NCBI GenBank assembly: GCA_022842865.1
Contig: JALHOV010000010.1
Span: 1-33,928, forward strand
DNA from: Vulcanimicrobiota bacterium
GTDB lineage: Bacteria; Vulcanimicrobiota; Xenobia; Xenobiales; JADMJV01
DNA: 33,928 bases
Direction of reading: 5' to 3'
A program made the position numbers and the translations under genes. Below the pieces are notes generated by a model. It was given only the letters and a program-made list of their open reading frames with translations, did not search any database and was not told the DNA's origin. This document shows positions 8,766-17,779 of the stretch, piece by piece; the stretch's first letter is position 1; each line of letters begins with the position of its first letter.

Positions 8766-9541
8766 GCATGCCTCGCCTGCAAGGCCTGGAGCTCGAGGAT
8801 TCCAGGTTCTGCCCCGCCTGGCTCCGGGACGAAGCCACCGAGATTCTGGTGCGCGGGCTCAACCTGGCCGGTTGGCCCAGGTCTATCGCCAGGGTCTGGT
8901 TGCCCTGGCTTCAGCAACTGAACTTCCCCAGGATTATCGACTGCTGTTCCGGGTCGTCCGGACCGATCGGGGGTATTTTGCAGGAGCACCCGCTGCAAGT
9001 GACCGTCACCGATCGCTACCCCAACCCAAAAGCCTGGAGCCAATTGCAGGCTCGCTTTCCTGGCTGGGTGGATTATGAGGAGGCGTCGGTGGACGCGCGC
9101 TGCCTGCCCCCCGATTTTCAGGGAGTCTGGAGTTTTTTTAATAGCTTCCATCACTTCGCGCCGTCCGATGCCCGCAAGGTGCTGCGCGAAGCCGTTTTGC
9201 GACGTCAACCGGTGGCTATCTTCGAGGCCCTGCAGCGCCGTTGGACGCGGTTACCGAGCGTTTTTTTGATGCCGATTCTTAGCCTGAGCAGTATTTTCTG
9301 GGCCCGGCCGTTTCGTTGGCGTCGTCTCCACCCGTTGGTTTCATTTCTTCTCGCCTTTGACGGCTGCATGTCGTGCTTTCGCGTTTACACCGAGGATGAG
9401 TTGCGCGCCATGACCCGAGAGGTCGATCCTGAGGCTACTTTTGATTGGCGCATCGGCTCACACCGGCTCGGTTGGACTCCCATGGACTGCCCCTACCTGC
9501 TCGGCTCTCCCAGGTTTGCGGAAGCTCCCGCCGAGGCATAA
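8762..9541 (+). CDS. SAM-dependent methyltransferase-like protein
   Basis: A 259-residue protein with a class I methyltransferase fold pattern. Motif I appears as IIDCCSGSSGPIG at about residues 59-71, with an acidic residue after strand 2 (VTVTDRYPNP) and a later motif IV-like segment, GVWSFFNSFHHF. Motif I is diverged from the usual D-x-G-x-G-x-G, keeping D and glycines but with cysteines and serines, so activity should not be assumed. The C-terminal half contains a hydrophobic aromatic segment (about residues 165-205, around FLMPILSLSSIFWARPF) that could contact the membrane. The gene follows the lipoprotein gene with a GTGA overlap; an ATG at 8768 is an alternative start. Its substrate is unknown. 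Confidence 0.72.
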   Translation: MSMPRLQGLELEDSRFCPAWLRDEATEILVRGLNLAGWPRSIARVWLPWLQQLNFPRIIDCCSGSSGPIGGILQEHPLQVTVTDRYPNPKAWSQLQARFPGWVDYEEASVDARCLPPDFQGVWSFFNSFHHFAPSDARKVLREAVLRRQPVAIFEALQRRWTRLPSVFLMPILSLSSIFWARPFRWRRLHPLVSFLLAFDGCMSCFRVYTEDELRAMTREVDPEATFDWRIGSHRLGWTPMDCPYLLGSPRFAEAPAEA

Positions 9542-9577
9542 TAGCTTTCCATTCTTCATCAAAGGAACCCTAACTGG

Positions 9578-10474
9578 ATGAGCCTCGAGGTCTATATCGA
9601 TGGAAAGTATTATCCGAAGGAGCAGGCACGCATCTCGGTCTATGACCACGGCCTGCTTTACGGGGACGGCGTTTTCGAGGGAATTCGCGCCTACAGCGGA
9701 CGCGTTTTTCGGCTAGACGAACATCTCGAGCGTCTCTACGCCTCGGCTCGCTCGGTGGCCATCGAAATTCCCATGACTTTGCCGGAAATGCGCACCACTG
9801 TCTTGGACACTTTGCGCCGCAACGGATTGCGCGACTCCTACATCCGCCTGATGGTCACCCGCGGCGTGGGCGACCTGGGACTGGACCCTCGCAAGTGCAA
9901 CCGGGCCTCGATCATCGTCATCACCGATACCATCAAGCTTTACCCGGCCGACGCCTATGAGCACGGCCTGCGCATCATCATCGCCTCGACTCGCAAGAAT
10001 TCGCCGGACTGTTTGAGCCCGCGTATCAAGTCGATGAACTACCTCAACAACATCCTGGCCAAGATCGAAGCCATCGGAGCCGGCGTGGCCGAGAGCCTCA
10101 TGCTGGACAAGAACGGCTTTTTGACCGAGTGCACCTCGGAAAACATCTTCATTGTGAAGAATCGCACCCTCTACACGCCCACCTCGGTGGTGGGCATTCT
10201 CGAAGGCATCACCCGCAGTGTGGTCATGGAATTGGCCCAGCGGGCCGGCATTGAAGTGCAGATGGCCTTCCTCACTCCTCACGATCTCTACACTGCCGAC
10301 GAAAGTTTCGTGACCGGCACGGGCGCTGAAATTTTGCCGGTGGTGGAAGTTGGCCAGCGCAAAATCGGCGACGGCAAAGTGGGACCCATCACTCGCCAAC
10401 TGCTGGGGGCCTTTCGCGAACTTACCCAACGCGAAGGCACCCTGATCTTCGAGCCCGATGCAGCCAGCGTTTAG
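9578..10474 (+). CDS. ilvE: Branched-chain-amino-acid aminotransferase
   Basis: A 298-residue fold-type IV PLP aminotransferase. Key elements are YDHGLLYGDGVFEGIRAYSG near the N terminus, the PLP lysine K151 in PRIKSMNYLNN, ECTSENIF with the conserved glutamate at 184, and FVTGTGAEILPV near the C terminus. These fit IlvE, which interconverts leucine, isoleucine and valine with their 2-oxo acids; D-amino-acid transaminase or ADC lyase are less likely relatives. AAGGAACC about ten bases before the ATG is the ribosome binding site. It follows the methyltransferase gene by 36 bases. Its TAG stop directly abuts the -35 box of the tRNA-Pro promoter. Confidence 0.93.
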   Translation: MSLEVYIDGKYYPKEQARISVYDHGLLYGDGVFEGIRAYSGRVFRLDEHLERLYASARSVAIEIPMTLPEMRTTVLDTLRRNGLRDSYIRLMVTRGVGDLGLDPRKCNRASIIVITDTIKLYPADAYEHGLRIIIASTRKNSPDCLSPRIKSMNYLNNILAKIEAIGAGVAESLMLDKNGFLTECTSENIFIVKNRTLYTPTSVVGILEGITRSVVMELAQRAGIEVQMAFLTPHDLYTADESFVTGTGAEILPVVEVGQRKIGDGKVGPITRQLLGAFRELTQREGTLIFEPDAASV

Positions 10475-10502
10475 TTGACACAGAAAAGGCCTGTGCTATA
10501 AT
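10475..10502 (+). promoter_or_regulatory. Consensus sigma-70 type promoter of tRNA-Pro
   Basis: A perfect TTGACA (10475-10480) and a perfect TATAAT (10497-10502) are separated by 16 bases. Transcription would begin near 10509, a few bases before the tRNA. The -35 box begins on the base after the ilvE stop codon. Confidence 0.88.
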
Positions 10503-10514
10503 CAGGCCTGGCTT

Positions 10515-10591
10515 CGGGGCGTAGCGCAGCCTGGTAGCGCGCTTCGTTCGGGACGAAGAGGCCGGAGGTTCGAATCCTCTCGCCCCGACCA
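10515..10591 (+). tRNA. tRNA-Pro (anticodon CGG)
   Basis: A 77-base cloverleaf. Acceptor arms CGGGGCG (10515-10521) and CGCCCCG (10581-10587) pair perfectly, followed by A and a genome-encoded CCA. The anticodon stem CTTCG/CGAAG encloses the loop TTCGGGA, giving anticodon CGG, which reads the proline codon CCG. The T arm is GGAGG-TTCGAAT-CCTCT, closing with one mismatched or wobble position. It has its own consensus promoter upstream and an intrinsic terminator starting four bases downstream, so it is a monocistronic tRNA unit. Confidence 0.96.
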
Positions 10592-10594
10592 TTC

Positions 10595-10630
10595 GAGGAC
10601 CTCGGTTTTACCGGGGTCCTCACGTTTTTT
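10595..10630 (+). terminator. Intrinsic terminator after tRNA-Pro
   Basis: An 11-bp stem (GAGGACCTCGG with CCGGGGTCCTC, one G-T pair) with the five-base loop TTTTA, then ACG and six T residues. It begins four bases after the tRNA CCA end. Confidence 0.88.
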
Positions 10631-10666
10631 CTGGGATTTTTCCGCCCTTCCGCCTACCCTCAAATC

Positions 10667-11206
10667 ATGATCTCCGGCTCCGCCTTGCGCTTACACGATC
10701 GATTTGCCCAGATAGCCGGTGCGCGCTGGACCACGTTGCAGGGCGTGGAGTTGCAACAGCGGCCGGCGGGTGTCTCGGGCGACGACGCCTACTGGGCGGA
10801 CAAGCTGGACCTGGCCCGGGATCCGGCGCGCGGGCACAAGATCGATCCTGCTACCATCGAAGAAGCGGCCGTGGCCGTGCATGCCGACGTCAGCGGGGTG
10901 CTCCGTCAGGTGGAGCGGGAGAAATCCGGCCATTCTGAGTTTACCGATTGGCAGAGCCAGCGCTGGGACGTGAAAAGCCCCATTTCGCCGCCCCCCGATA
11001 AGGAGTTTTGGGTTTTTGACGTCAACCACGAAGCCGACGTCGTCCAGGACGAGGTGCAGGGCGATGAAAACGTGCTGCTCAATTTGACGCGCTGCACGCC
11101 CCAGGATGCGGCTGCGCTGCGTCAGGCTCTGCTGGAGCGATTGCCCGAGTGGGAGTCGCGCAAGGTCCTGGTCCTGGCCGCCACCGCTCCCGCACGGAAG
11201 CCGTAA
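10667..11206 (+). CDS. Small protein resembling a PD-(D/E)XK-fold nuclease or toxin domain
   Basis: A 179-residue protein that I cannot place firmly. Residues 91-104 read [14 protein letters not shown], with D94 and then D101-V-K103. This spacing, and the following [19 protein letters not shown] and KVLVL segments, resemble the restriction-endonuclease-fold C-terminal domains seen in some polymorphic and CdiA-type toxins and their stand-alone relatives, where the D...DxK residues bind metal. There is no signal peptide, membrane segment or recognisable delivery domain, and no obvious immunity gene beside it. It starts 36 bases after the tRNA terminator. Its last 85 bases overlap the 3' end of the transketolase gene on the opposite strand. 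The family assignment is by motif memory only. Confidence 0.6.
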
Positions 11207-13032
11207 AGCTCCATAAGCTCCGGGCCGGGGCCGGAGGCTCCGAATCGATCCAGGCCCAGCACCTCGTCCGCCCAGCGGTGCCAGCCCAGAGACGCCGCCG
11301 CCTCGACCGCCAGTCTTGGACCGCTGCCCAGCACCTCCCGCTGATACTCGGCCGTTTGCAGCTCAAACAGCTCCCAACAGGGCATGCTGACCACGCGCAC
11401 GGGAAACTCCAACAGCTGAGCTGCGGCCAGGCAAAGATGCACCTCCGATCCGGTGGCCAGCAGGGTAACGCTGCCGGCCAGCGCCTCGAGCACCACATAG
11501 GCGCCCCGCTCGACTCGGGTCGGAACGGAAAGAAGCGGCAGGGTCTGTCGGCTCAGCACCAATCCGCAGGGGCCGTCGCGGCGTTGCAGGGCCAGTTCCC
11601 AGGCCTGCACCGTTTCCTGTGCATCGGCCGGGCGCAGCACCCAAAAGTTGGGCAAAGCCCGCAGACTGGCCAGTTGCTCCACCGGTTGATGAGTCGGGCC
11701 ATCCTCCCCCAAGGCCAGACTGTCGTGGGTCCAGACGCAGATGACTCCCAGACCGGCCAGGGCTGCCAGCCGCAGCGAGGGCTTCATCTGATCCGAAAAG
11801 GCAAAATAGGTGGAGCAGAAGGGGATCAAGCCACCGTGTTGAGCCACTCCATTGCAGAAAGCGGCCATGGCGCCCTCGCGCACGCCAAAAGCGATCTTGC
11901 CGGCCTGGGTGTTGGTGGAGCCGGCCAGATCAGCCGAGCCCCCCACCAGTTGGGGAAGACCCAGGCCTTGCAAAACCTGACCTGAGGCCACACGAGTGGC
12001 GGTGGGGGAAAAAAATGTTGGTCCCGGTTGGGGCTGCGGTCGACTGTGAAACGTTCTCCACAAGTTGCGCTGGGGGGAAGCTTCCAGCCTTTCGTTCCAG
12101 GCCGTCGCCAGCCGGCGCCGGGTCAGCTTTCGGCGCACCTCCTCGAGCGCCGCGGGAACCTGATAGCAGGCCTCGGGGTCCAAGCCCAGCAATTGCTTGG
12201 TGGCTCGGATTTCCTCATGGGAAAAAGCCGGGCTGTGGGCCTCGCTGCGGCCCTGCATGGTGGGCGCCGGGTAGCCGATGATGGTGCGCACTCTCACCAG
12301 GCTGGGTCTGGGATCGCAGTGTGCGGCTCGGACCGCCTGTTCCAGGCCTGCCCAATCCTCACCCTCGGCGCTGAGCACCTGCCAGCCATAAGCCAGATAG
12401 CGTTCCAACACGTCTTCGGTAAACGACTGCGAACAGGGACCGTCGATGGTGACGCCGTTGTCGTCGTAAAAGACGATCAAGCGTCGCAATCCCAGGTGTC
12501 CGGCCAGGGAGGAGGCTTCCGCGCTAACTCCCTCCATGAGGTCGCCGTCGGAGCACATCACATAGGTGTAGTGGTCGACCAGATCCGTTCCGAATTCCTC
12601 GCTCAGGCGCTGCTCGGCCCAGGCCATGCCCACCGCTGCCGCCAACCCTTGACCCAAAGGACCGGTCGAGAAGTCCACTCCGGGCGTGACCCAACTCTCC
12701 GGATGGCCGGGAGTTTTGCTGCCGGGCCGGCGGAACTGGCGCAGATCCTCCAGGCTCAGGTCAAAACCGCAAAGGTGGAGCAGGCCGTAGAGCAGCACAC
12801 AGGCGTGGCCGTTTGACATGATCAGACGGTCACGGTCGGGCCACTCAGGAACCAGCGGATCGTAACGTAAAATCTTGGAATAGAGCAGCCAGCCCAGCGG
12901 GGCCAGCGACATGGCGGTTCCGCTATGGCCACTGCCACTGTCCGCCTGACGCGGTAAATCCAGTGAAAGTCCTCGCAAACAGGCGATGGCCAGCCGGTCG
13001 GTTTCGGTCAAGTTTGCAGCTCTCCGCACCAT
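11122..13032 (-). CDS. tkt: Transketolase
   Basis: A 636-residue thiamine-diphosphate enzyme of the pentose phosphate pathway. The N-terminal domain has GSGHSGTAMSLAP, SNGHACVLLYGLLH and TGPLGQGLAAAVGMA, and the ThDP/metal signature SDGDLMEGVSAEASSLAGH followed by FYDDNGVTIDG. The central domain has THDSLALGEDGPTHQPVEQ, and the C-terminal domain ends with the substrate-phosphate motif DRFGAS. The protein is slightly short for the family but no domain is missing. About 15 residues beyond the usual C terminus overlap the convergent 179-residue gene. Its start (ATG 13032) lies 25 bases inside the end of the GH57-like gene, so the two are probably co-transcribed and translationally coupled. Confidence 0.95.
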   Translation of the reverse strand: MVRRAANLTETDRLAIACLRGLSLDLPRQADSGSGHSGTAMSLAPLGWLLYSKILRYDPLVPEWPDRDRLIMSNGHACVLLYGLLHLCGFDLSLEDLRQFRRPGSKTPGHPESWVTPGVDFSTGPLGQGLAAAVGMAWAEQRLSEEFGTDLVDHYTYVMCSDGDLMEGVSAEASSLAGHLGLRRLIVFYDDNGVTIDGPCSQSFTEDVLERYLAYGWQVLSAEGEDWAGLEQAVRAAHCDPRPSLVRVRTIIGYPAPTMQGRSEAHSPAFSHEEIRATKQLLGLDPEACYQVPAALEEVRRKLTRRRLATAWNERLEASPQRNLWRTFHSRPQPQPGPTFFSPTATRVASGQVLQGLGLPQLVGGSADLAGSTNTQAGKIAFGVREGAMAAFCNGVAQHGGLIPFCSTYFAFSDQMKPSLRLAALAGLGVICVWTHDSLALGEDGPTHQPVEQLASLRALPNFWVLRPADAQETVQAWELALQRRDGPCGLVLSRQTLPLLSVPTRVERGAYVVLEALAGSVTLLATGSEVHLCLAAAQLLEFPVRVVSMPCWELFELQTAEYQREVLGSGPRLAVEAAASLGWHRWADEVLGLDRFGASGPGPELMELYGFRAGAVAARTRTLRDSHSGNRSSRA

Positions 13033-14015
13033 TCCACCAGTCGCCGCAAAGACTCTAGCTGAGCCGGAGTGGCGGCTGCGAAGGTGGAGGAGGTAAGCAA
13101 CTCGTCCAGGCGATCCTGCACTGCTTCCAGGCCGGAAATGGCCTGCTCGCTAAGCCGCCAGGCTTCTCCCTGAGCCTGCCAGGGACTGAAAAAGTTGCCG
13201 TTCCAAAACTCTTCCACCGAAGTGGTGCACGATCCCGGCGGCACGTCGCCTTCGAGCAGGGGATAGTGGTCAAAGAGCTTTGAGGCATGCAGCCAGTGGT
13301 TGCCCAGCTGCTGGTGGGTTTCTACGAATTTGCGCAGCACGCCGGGCTCGGTCGCCTCACCGGGAAGACGCAGCACCTGATAGCCGCGCTCCGCTCCCTC
13401 TAACCAGCGCTGCAACTCCTCGTGATGATTGCCTGCGAAGCGGGTCACCGAGAAGTTGCCCAGGTGCTGGAGGCGCTCGCTCCACAAGCGGGAGCTCATC
13501 AACACCGACAGCCCGGCGCAGCGCACGATGTGCCCACCCGGCACGGTCCCGTGCAGGGCCGCGAAGGCGCTGTCGTCCGCCAGGCACCAGTTGAACCCCA
13601 GCGGCTGGAGCACCCGGCTCAGTTCATGACCGTAACCGAGCTGAGGCGGAGCAAAACCGGCCGGGCGCCACTCCGGATGCAGCAGTTGTTGGAGCAGACG
13701 CGAATTGCGGCGCACCTGCCGGAAGGCTACGCTTTCAGGGACCAGTGGCAAAATGGCGTGATGCGAGGCCGTTCCGCACACTTCCACCTTGCCAAAGTCA
13801 TACAGTTCGCGCAGTGCTTGCAGGCCGGCTTCCCAGCCTTGCTCCAGCCAGTGTTGCAATAGCCAGCTGTTGATGCTCAAGGTTACAGCGGACTGCGACC
13901 ACTTCAGCAAGTCTTGCAACAGGGGCAGATGATGTTGCTGGTAGAGCTCTTGAAGCCGTTGCGGCGGCGTCGTGACGGCCACGGAAAAATCGACAACCAG
14001 AGCCAGATGAACCAC
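13008..14015 (-). CDS. GH57-like protein with altered catalytic motifs
   Basis: A 335-residue protein with the layout of the glycoside hydrolase 57 N-terminal barrel: HLPLLQDLLKW, then INSWLLQHWLEQGWEAGLQAL, then GKVEVCGTASHHAILPLV, then GFAPPQLGYG, then a WCLADDSAF segment. In active GH57 enzymes the motif near the position of PPQLGY carries the catalytic glutamate (for example W-x-P-E or P-S-E); here a glutamine stands there. The first HxH-type motif at the N terminus is also missing (VHLALVVDF). It may therefore be a non-hydrolytic relative or have a different mechanism. It precedes transketolase in the same operon and starts at GTG 14015, 43 bases from the divergent pseudouridine synthase gene. 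Substrate unknown. Confidence 0.7.
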   Translation of the reverse strand: MVHLALVVDFSVAVTTPPQRLQELYQQHHLPLLQDLLKWSQSAVTLSINSWLLQHWLEQGWEAGLQALRELYDFGKVEVCGTASHHAILPLVPESVAFRQVRRNSRLLQQLLHPEWRPAGFAPPQLGYGHELSRVLQPLGFNWCLADDSAFAALHGTVPGGHIVRCAGLSVLMSSRLWSERLQHLGNFSVTRFAGNHHEELQRWLEGAERGYQVLRLPGEATEPGVLRKFVETHQQLGNHWLHASKLFDHYPLLEGDVPPGSCTTSVEEFWNGNFFSPWQAQGEAWRLSEQAISGLEAVQDRLDELLTSSTFAAATPAQLESLRRLVEWCGELQT

Positions 14016-14058
14016 GCCGGTCCCCTTTGCAGCAAGAGCTAAAGACCCTGCACTCGAA

Positions 14059-14655
14059 GTGCAGCGGGTGATTCTCGTTTTCCATAAGCCCTACGGTGTG
14101 CTCAGCCAGTATAAACCGGTGGCCGGCAAGCGCACGCTGCTGGAGTTTCCCGCTCTCAGCGGCGGCAAGGCGGTGGGCCGGTTGGACGAAGACAGTGAAG
14201 GCCTGCTGATGATTTCCGACCTGGCCTGGGTGCAGACTTTGCTGACCCGGCCCGGCCAGATCGAGAAATGTTACCGCGCACAGGTGGAGAGGATTCCCGA
14301 CGCGGCCGCTCTGCAACGCTTACGCCAGGGGGTCCGTTGCGGGGATTTTGTGAGTGCGCCGGCCCGGGCCAACCTGCTTGCGGACCTGCAAATGGCCGAG
14401 CGCGAGCCGCCCATTCGTCATCGCCTGAATGTGCCCACCGTCTGGCTGGAGCTGCAGTTGCGCGAGGGCAAGAATCGCCAGGTCCGGCGCATGACCGCGG
14501 CGGTCGGCCATCCCACCTTGCGCCTGCTGCGAGTGGGCATTGGACCTGTTCAGCTGGCCGATCTGGCTCCCGGTGCATGTCGCGAGCTAACCCGCCCCGA
14601 AAGAGATTGGCTCAATCGGGTTGGTAAACAGAAGGGAGGCTTATGGCAAAAGTAG
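14059..14655 (+). CDS. rluE: RluE/RsuA-family 23S rRNA pseudouridine synthase
   Basis: A 198-residue pseudouridine synthase of the RsuA/RluB/E/F group. The catalytic aspartate is D43 in [11 protein letters not shown]. It also has the family C-terminal motif [22 protein letters not shown]. There is no N-terminal S4 domain, which matches RluE (U2457 of E. coli 23S rRNA) better than RluB or RsuA, though the exact target is inferred. The start is GTG at 14059, giving [16 protein letters not shown]; a second GTG at 14068 is possible. Its 3' end overlaps that of the convergent histidine kinase gene by 44 bases. Confidence 0.9.
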   Translation: MQRVILVFHKPYGVLSQYKPVAGKRTLLEFPALSGGKAVGRLDEDSEGLLMISDLAWVQTLLTRPGQIEKCYRAQVERIPDAAALQRLRQGVRCGDFVSAPARANLLADLQMAEREPPIRHRLNVPTVWLELQLREGKNRQVRRMTAAVGHPTLRLLRVGIGPVQLADLAPGACRELTRPERDWLNRVGKQKGGLWQK

Positions 14656-16531
14656 TCCCTTCTCCCGCCTGGCTGGTCACGGCCACGCTGCCTCCCATGA
14701 GTTCCACGAAACGCTTGACGATTGCCAGCCCCAGGCCGGTGCCGCCATATTTGCGCGTGGTCGACTCGTCGGCCTGGGCGAATTCGTCAAAGATTTTGGA
14801 GCATTGTTCCTCGCTCATACCGATGCCGGTGTCGATGACCCGGATCAACACCGTTTTCCCGGCCACCTCGGCCTGAAGCTCAATGGTGCCGTCCTTGGTG
14901 AATTTGGCCGCGTTGCTGATCAGATTGAGCAAGACTTGCTTGAGCTTGGTGCGGTCCTGGCTGATCTCGTCGCCCGCATGGTATTCGCAACGGTAGGTGT
15001 TGTTTTTCTCGCGCACCAACGGCACCACAACTTGGCCGACCTCTTGGAGGAGATCAAGGAGAACAAAATTTTCGGCGTCCACCGACATTTTGTCGGCTTC
15101 CATCTTGGACAGGTCCAGGATGCTGTTGATCAGGGCCAACAGTTCCTTCCCGGAGCGACGAATGACACCGAGGTCCTCCACCCATTGCTTCCCTGGGTGT
15201 TCTTGGGGGAGATTACCCGCCACCCACTCGTGGTCGCCCAACTCGGCGATGAGCATTTCGCTGTAACCGATGATGGCATTCAAGGGGGTGCGCAGTTCGT
15301 GGGTCATGTTGGCCAGAAAGCGGCTTTTGGCCCGGTAGGCGGCCAGCGCTTCGTCGCGAGTCGCCTCCAGGTCAAGCAAGGTGGTTTCTAGAGAAGCGGC
15401 CATACGGTCAAAGGTGTCACCCAGATCGCCTATCTCATCACCGCGGCGCAGGCGCACGCGCACGGAGCGCTCGCCTTCGGCCAGGGCATGGGCGGCACGA
15501 GTCAGGCGCCGCAGTGGCTTCAGCAGACGCTCCGCCACCAGAAATCCGATGGTGGCCACCAACAGAGACAAGCCCAGGCTCACGCTCAGGGCCGAGCGTT
15601 CGGCCATTCCTTTGGGCTCGCTGATGATTTCGCGATTGACTTGAACCAACACCATAAAGTTGGTGCCGGGCACCGGTTGCCAGGCGCCGGCCACGCTACG
15701 GCCGGCGTAATCTTGATAGCCCTCGATGGAGTGGCCGGGCTCCTGAAAGTTGTCTCCGCATGGAACGGTCTGCCGGAAGGTCGTGCGATCCACCTTGCGA
15801 TTGCAAGACACCATCCAGCCCTCGTGAGTGACCAGGAAAACGTCGACCGGCACGTTGTTGGCTTCGGTGGGGAAGAGGTAGTTGGCGTCGCTGACGGCCA
15901 CGCGGCAGGCCAGCACCCCTTGCGATTCCCCTTCGCCGCGTACGGCCGACATCAGCCACATGGTGGGAAAGCCGAGAGATAACTCGGTTGAATCCATGTG
16001 CTCGGCGGACGGCCGGGCGGCGGGATAGACACTGGTGTAGGCGGAACCGCCCTGTTCCATCAACTTGACGACCTTGTCGATCTGATGCCGCTCGACCGCC
16101 TGGGTGAAGCCGTCGCCGTTGTCGGTCAGCACCAGTTTGCCGTCGGCGCCGACCAGGCAGACTTCGGTAAACCAGCGAGAGCTCTCGTCGCACAGGTGGA
16201 TGACGCCGTTGAGCCGGTAGAGAGACAGGAAATATTCGTCGGCGTCCTGCTTGCCCAGCTTGGAAAATCGGTTGATCTCGGCAAGTTGCTGGACCACGTC
16301 GGTAGAGCGGGCGATCGCCTCAGCTGTTGACTTTTGCTCGTTGAGCCAGAGTTCCACCTGGAAGGCTGAGGACTGAGCGACCGAGTCCAGCAGGTTCAAA
16401 GTGGAGGATTCGACTTGATTGCCGATGTTCACATAGGACTGGAAGCCCATGAACAGGGTAGGAAACAGACAGGAGAAAAGGACCAGCAAGATCAGCTTGG
16501 TGGAAAAGCGCAGCCTGCGGGTTTTCTTCAA
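14612..16531 (-). CDS. Membrane sensor histidine kinase (Cache-like sensor, HAMP, HisKA, HATPase)
   Basis: A 639-residue sensor kinase. A first membrane segment lies at about residues 11-30 and a second at about 313-333, enclosing a periplasmic domain of some 280 residues that resembles a double Cache sensor. A HAMP domain follows (about 334-385, ending [15 protein letters not shown]). The phosphoacceptor is H411 in [18 protein letters not shown]. The ATPase domain has the N box [12 protein letters not shown]1 DTGIGM, F box DEFAQAD and G2 GGTGLGLAI. There is no receiver domain. The start is TTG at 16531, overlapping the TGA of the periplasmic binding-protein gene (TTGA); no ATG occurs before the first membrane segment. 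Operon position and the divergent REC-kinase gene suggest a three-part signalling system, with the binding protein as input and the REC protein as phosphate acceptor. Confidence 0.94.
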   Translation of the reverse strand: MKKTRRLRFSTKLILLVLFSCLFPTLFMGFQSYVNIGNQVESSTLNLLDSVAQSSAFQVELWLNEQKSTAEAIARSTDVVQQLAEINRFSKLGKQDADEYFLSLYRLNGVIHLCDESSRWFTEVCLVGADGKLVLTDNGDGFTQAVERHQIDKVVKLMEQGGSAYTSVYPAARPSAEHMDSTELSLGFPTMWLMSAVRGEGESQGVLACRVAVSDANYLFPTEANNVPVDVFLVTHEGWMVSCNRKVDRTTFRQTVPCGDNFQEPGHSIEGYQDYAGRSVAGAWQPVPGTNFMVLVQVNREIISEPKGMAERSALSVSLGLSLLVATIGFLVAERLLKPLRRLTRAAHALAEGERSVRVRLRRGDEIGDLGDTFDRMAASLETTLLDLEATRDEALAAYRAKSRFLANMTHELRTPLNAIIGYSEMLIAELGDHEWVAGNLPQEHPGKQWVEDLGVIRRSGKELLALINSILDLSKMEADKMSVDAENFVLLDLLQEVGQVVVPLVREKNNTYRCEYHAGDEISQDRTKLKQVLLNLISNAAKFTKDGTIELQAEVAGKTVLIRVIDTGIGMSEEQCSKIFDEFAQADESTTRKYGGTGLGLAIVKRFVELMGGSVAVTSQAGEGTTFAISLPSVYQPD

Positions 16532-17709
16532 GGCTTCACCCTGGGAAAGGGCTCGGGACGGATCGGCAGTTCAGAGCTCCACACCACCCTGGCCCGGCCA
16601 GCCTGAAAGCGAGCGATACGAATGGCTCGCCAGCAGTAAAGGTTTTTGGGATCGTAACGTATCAGGCCGCCCGGGGTATCCAGGATCAGGGCGCGGGTCG
16701 CCTTGCGCAGAGCCGCCGGCTCGGCTCGGCCGCAGCGCATGAGCGCCCTGGCAAAGGCTCGCACCTGGGAGTAAGCGGTTTCGCAAGCATCGTCCACCAC
16801 CCGGTCGCTGCCATAGCGTTTCTGGAAAGCAGCGCAGAAGCGGGCGTTCTGGGGCGACCGCAAGGACATAAAGTAGCCGGCGCAACTGAAGTGACCGTCG
16901 GTCAAAGAGCCCAGGCTCAGGGCCTGCGATTCGCTGAGCGACATGGACATCACCGGGGCCTTGCCGGCCGCGTTCTGGTATTGCTGAAAAAAAGCCCGCT
17001 GGCTGCTGCCATTGATGGTGTTGAGCACGACGCTGCAGCCGCTTTTTTTGATCTCGCGGATGATTTCGGTAAAGTCGCTGGCACCCCGCCGCCGGTAGCG
17101 TTCGCCCACCACCTGGCCTCCGTGCCGGGCCAAATACTGTCTGCAAAGTTCGTTGGTAGCGCGGGGATACAGGTAGTCAGAGCCAACCAGGAAGACCTTG
17201 GGGGGGCCAGCGTTGCCCAGATAGCGCAGGGCCGGAAAGAGCTGTTGATTGGCGGTTAGTCCCGAATAGATGGCGGCCGGCGAATCCTCCATGCCCTCGA
17301 ACTGAACCGGATAATAAAGTAACCCGCCACGAGGTTCGAGAACTTTCAGCACGGCTTTGCGTGAATCGCTGGTCCAGCAACCGAAAAAGACTCGCACCCC
17401 GTGGTGGTCCATCAAATCGGCCGCTTTGTCTGCGAACTCGGCGGGCGAGGAACCGCCATCGGCCACCACCGCCTCCAGACGGAGGCGTCGCTCGGATGCC
17501 AACACGATACCGCTTTGGTTGACTTCATCAATGGCCAAGAGAGTGGCTTCTTGGAGCGGTTTCTCGTTCTCGGCCATGGTCCCGGTGCTGGAGAATAGAA
17601 CTCCGACCTTGACGATATGCCGCGGCGCATCCTGAGCTTTCGACCGGGGAGTCAGGCAAAGTGCGCCCAGCAAAACCACCAGGATAACTAAAACTCGGCT
17701 TGAGCGCAT
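16528..17709 (-). CDS. UrtA/AmiC-like periplasmic binding protein
   Basis: A 393-residue type I periplasmic binding protein closest in pattern to UrtA (urea/short-amide binding). It shows VGVLFSSTGTMAENEKPLQE, FFGCWTSDSRKAVLKVLE, LLYYPVQFEGMEDSP and VLNTINGSSQRAFFQQY, all of which have counterparts in UrtA. The start is ATG 17709, giving a signal peptide with a hydrophobic core (RVLVILVVLLGAL) and likely cleavage after S-K-A. The frame stays open 36 codons upstream, but that stretch lies over the divergent kinase start and is unlikely to be coding. No urea ABC permease or ATPase genes are adjacent. Instead it is translationally coupled to a histidine kinase gene, so a sensory rather than transport role is likely. 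The ligand is inferred only from family resemblance. Confidence 0.88.
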   Translation of the reverse strand: MRSSRVLVILVVLLGALCLTPRSKAQDAPRHIVKVGVLFSSTGTMAENEKPLQEATLLAIDEVNQSGIVLASERRLRLEAVVADGGSSPAEFADKAADLMDHHGVRVFFGCWTSDSRKAVLKVLEPRGGLLYYPVQFEGMEDSPAAIYSGLTANQQLFPALRYLGNAGPPKVFLVGSDYLYPRATNELCRQYLARHGGQVVGERYRRRGASDFTEIIREIKKSGCSVVLNTINGSSQRAFFQQYQNAAGKAPVMSMSLSESQALSLGSLTDGHFSCAGYFMSLRSPQNARFCAAFQKRYGSDRVVDDACETAYSQVRAFARALMRCGRAEPAALRKATRALILDTPGGLIRYDPKNLYCWRAIRIARFQAGRARVVWSSELPIRPEPFPRVKP

Positions 17710-17779
17710 GAATCGCACTTCTCTTGCCGGGGCAACGCCCCTGGCAAGAACTCTGGACCGGGCGCAGAAAGGCGACCGC

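Noticed and set aside
10515-10591. tRNA-Pro as an integration (att) site
   Set aside because: No integrase gene and no repeat of the tRNA 3' end is visible downstream; the nuclease-like gene alone does not make an island.
11149-11985. 278-codon plus-strand frame opposite transketolase
   Set aside because: Antisense shadow of a motif-complete transketolase gene.
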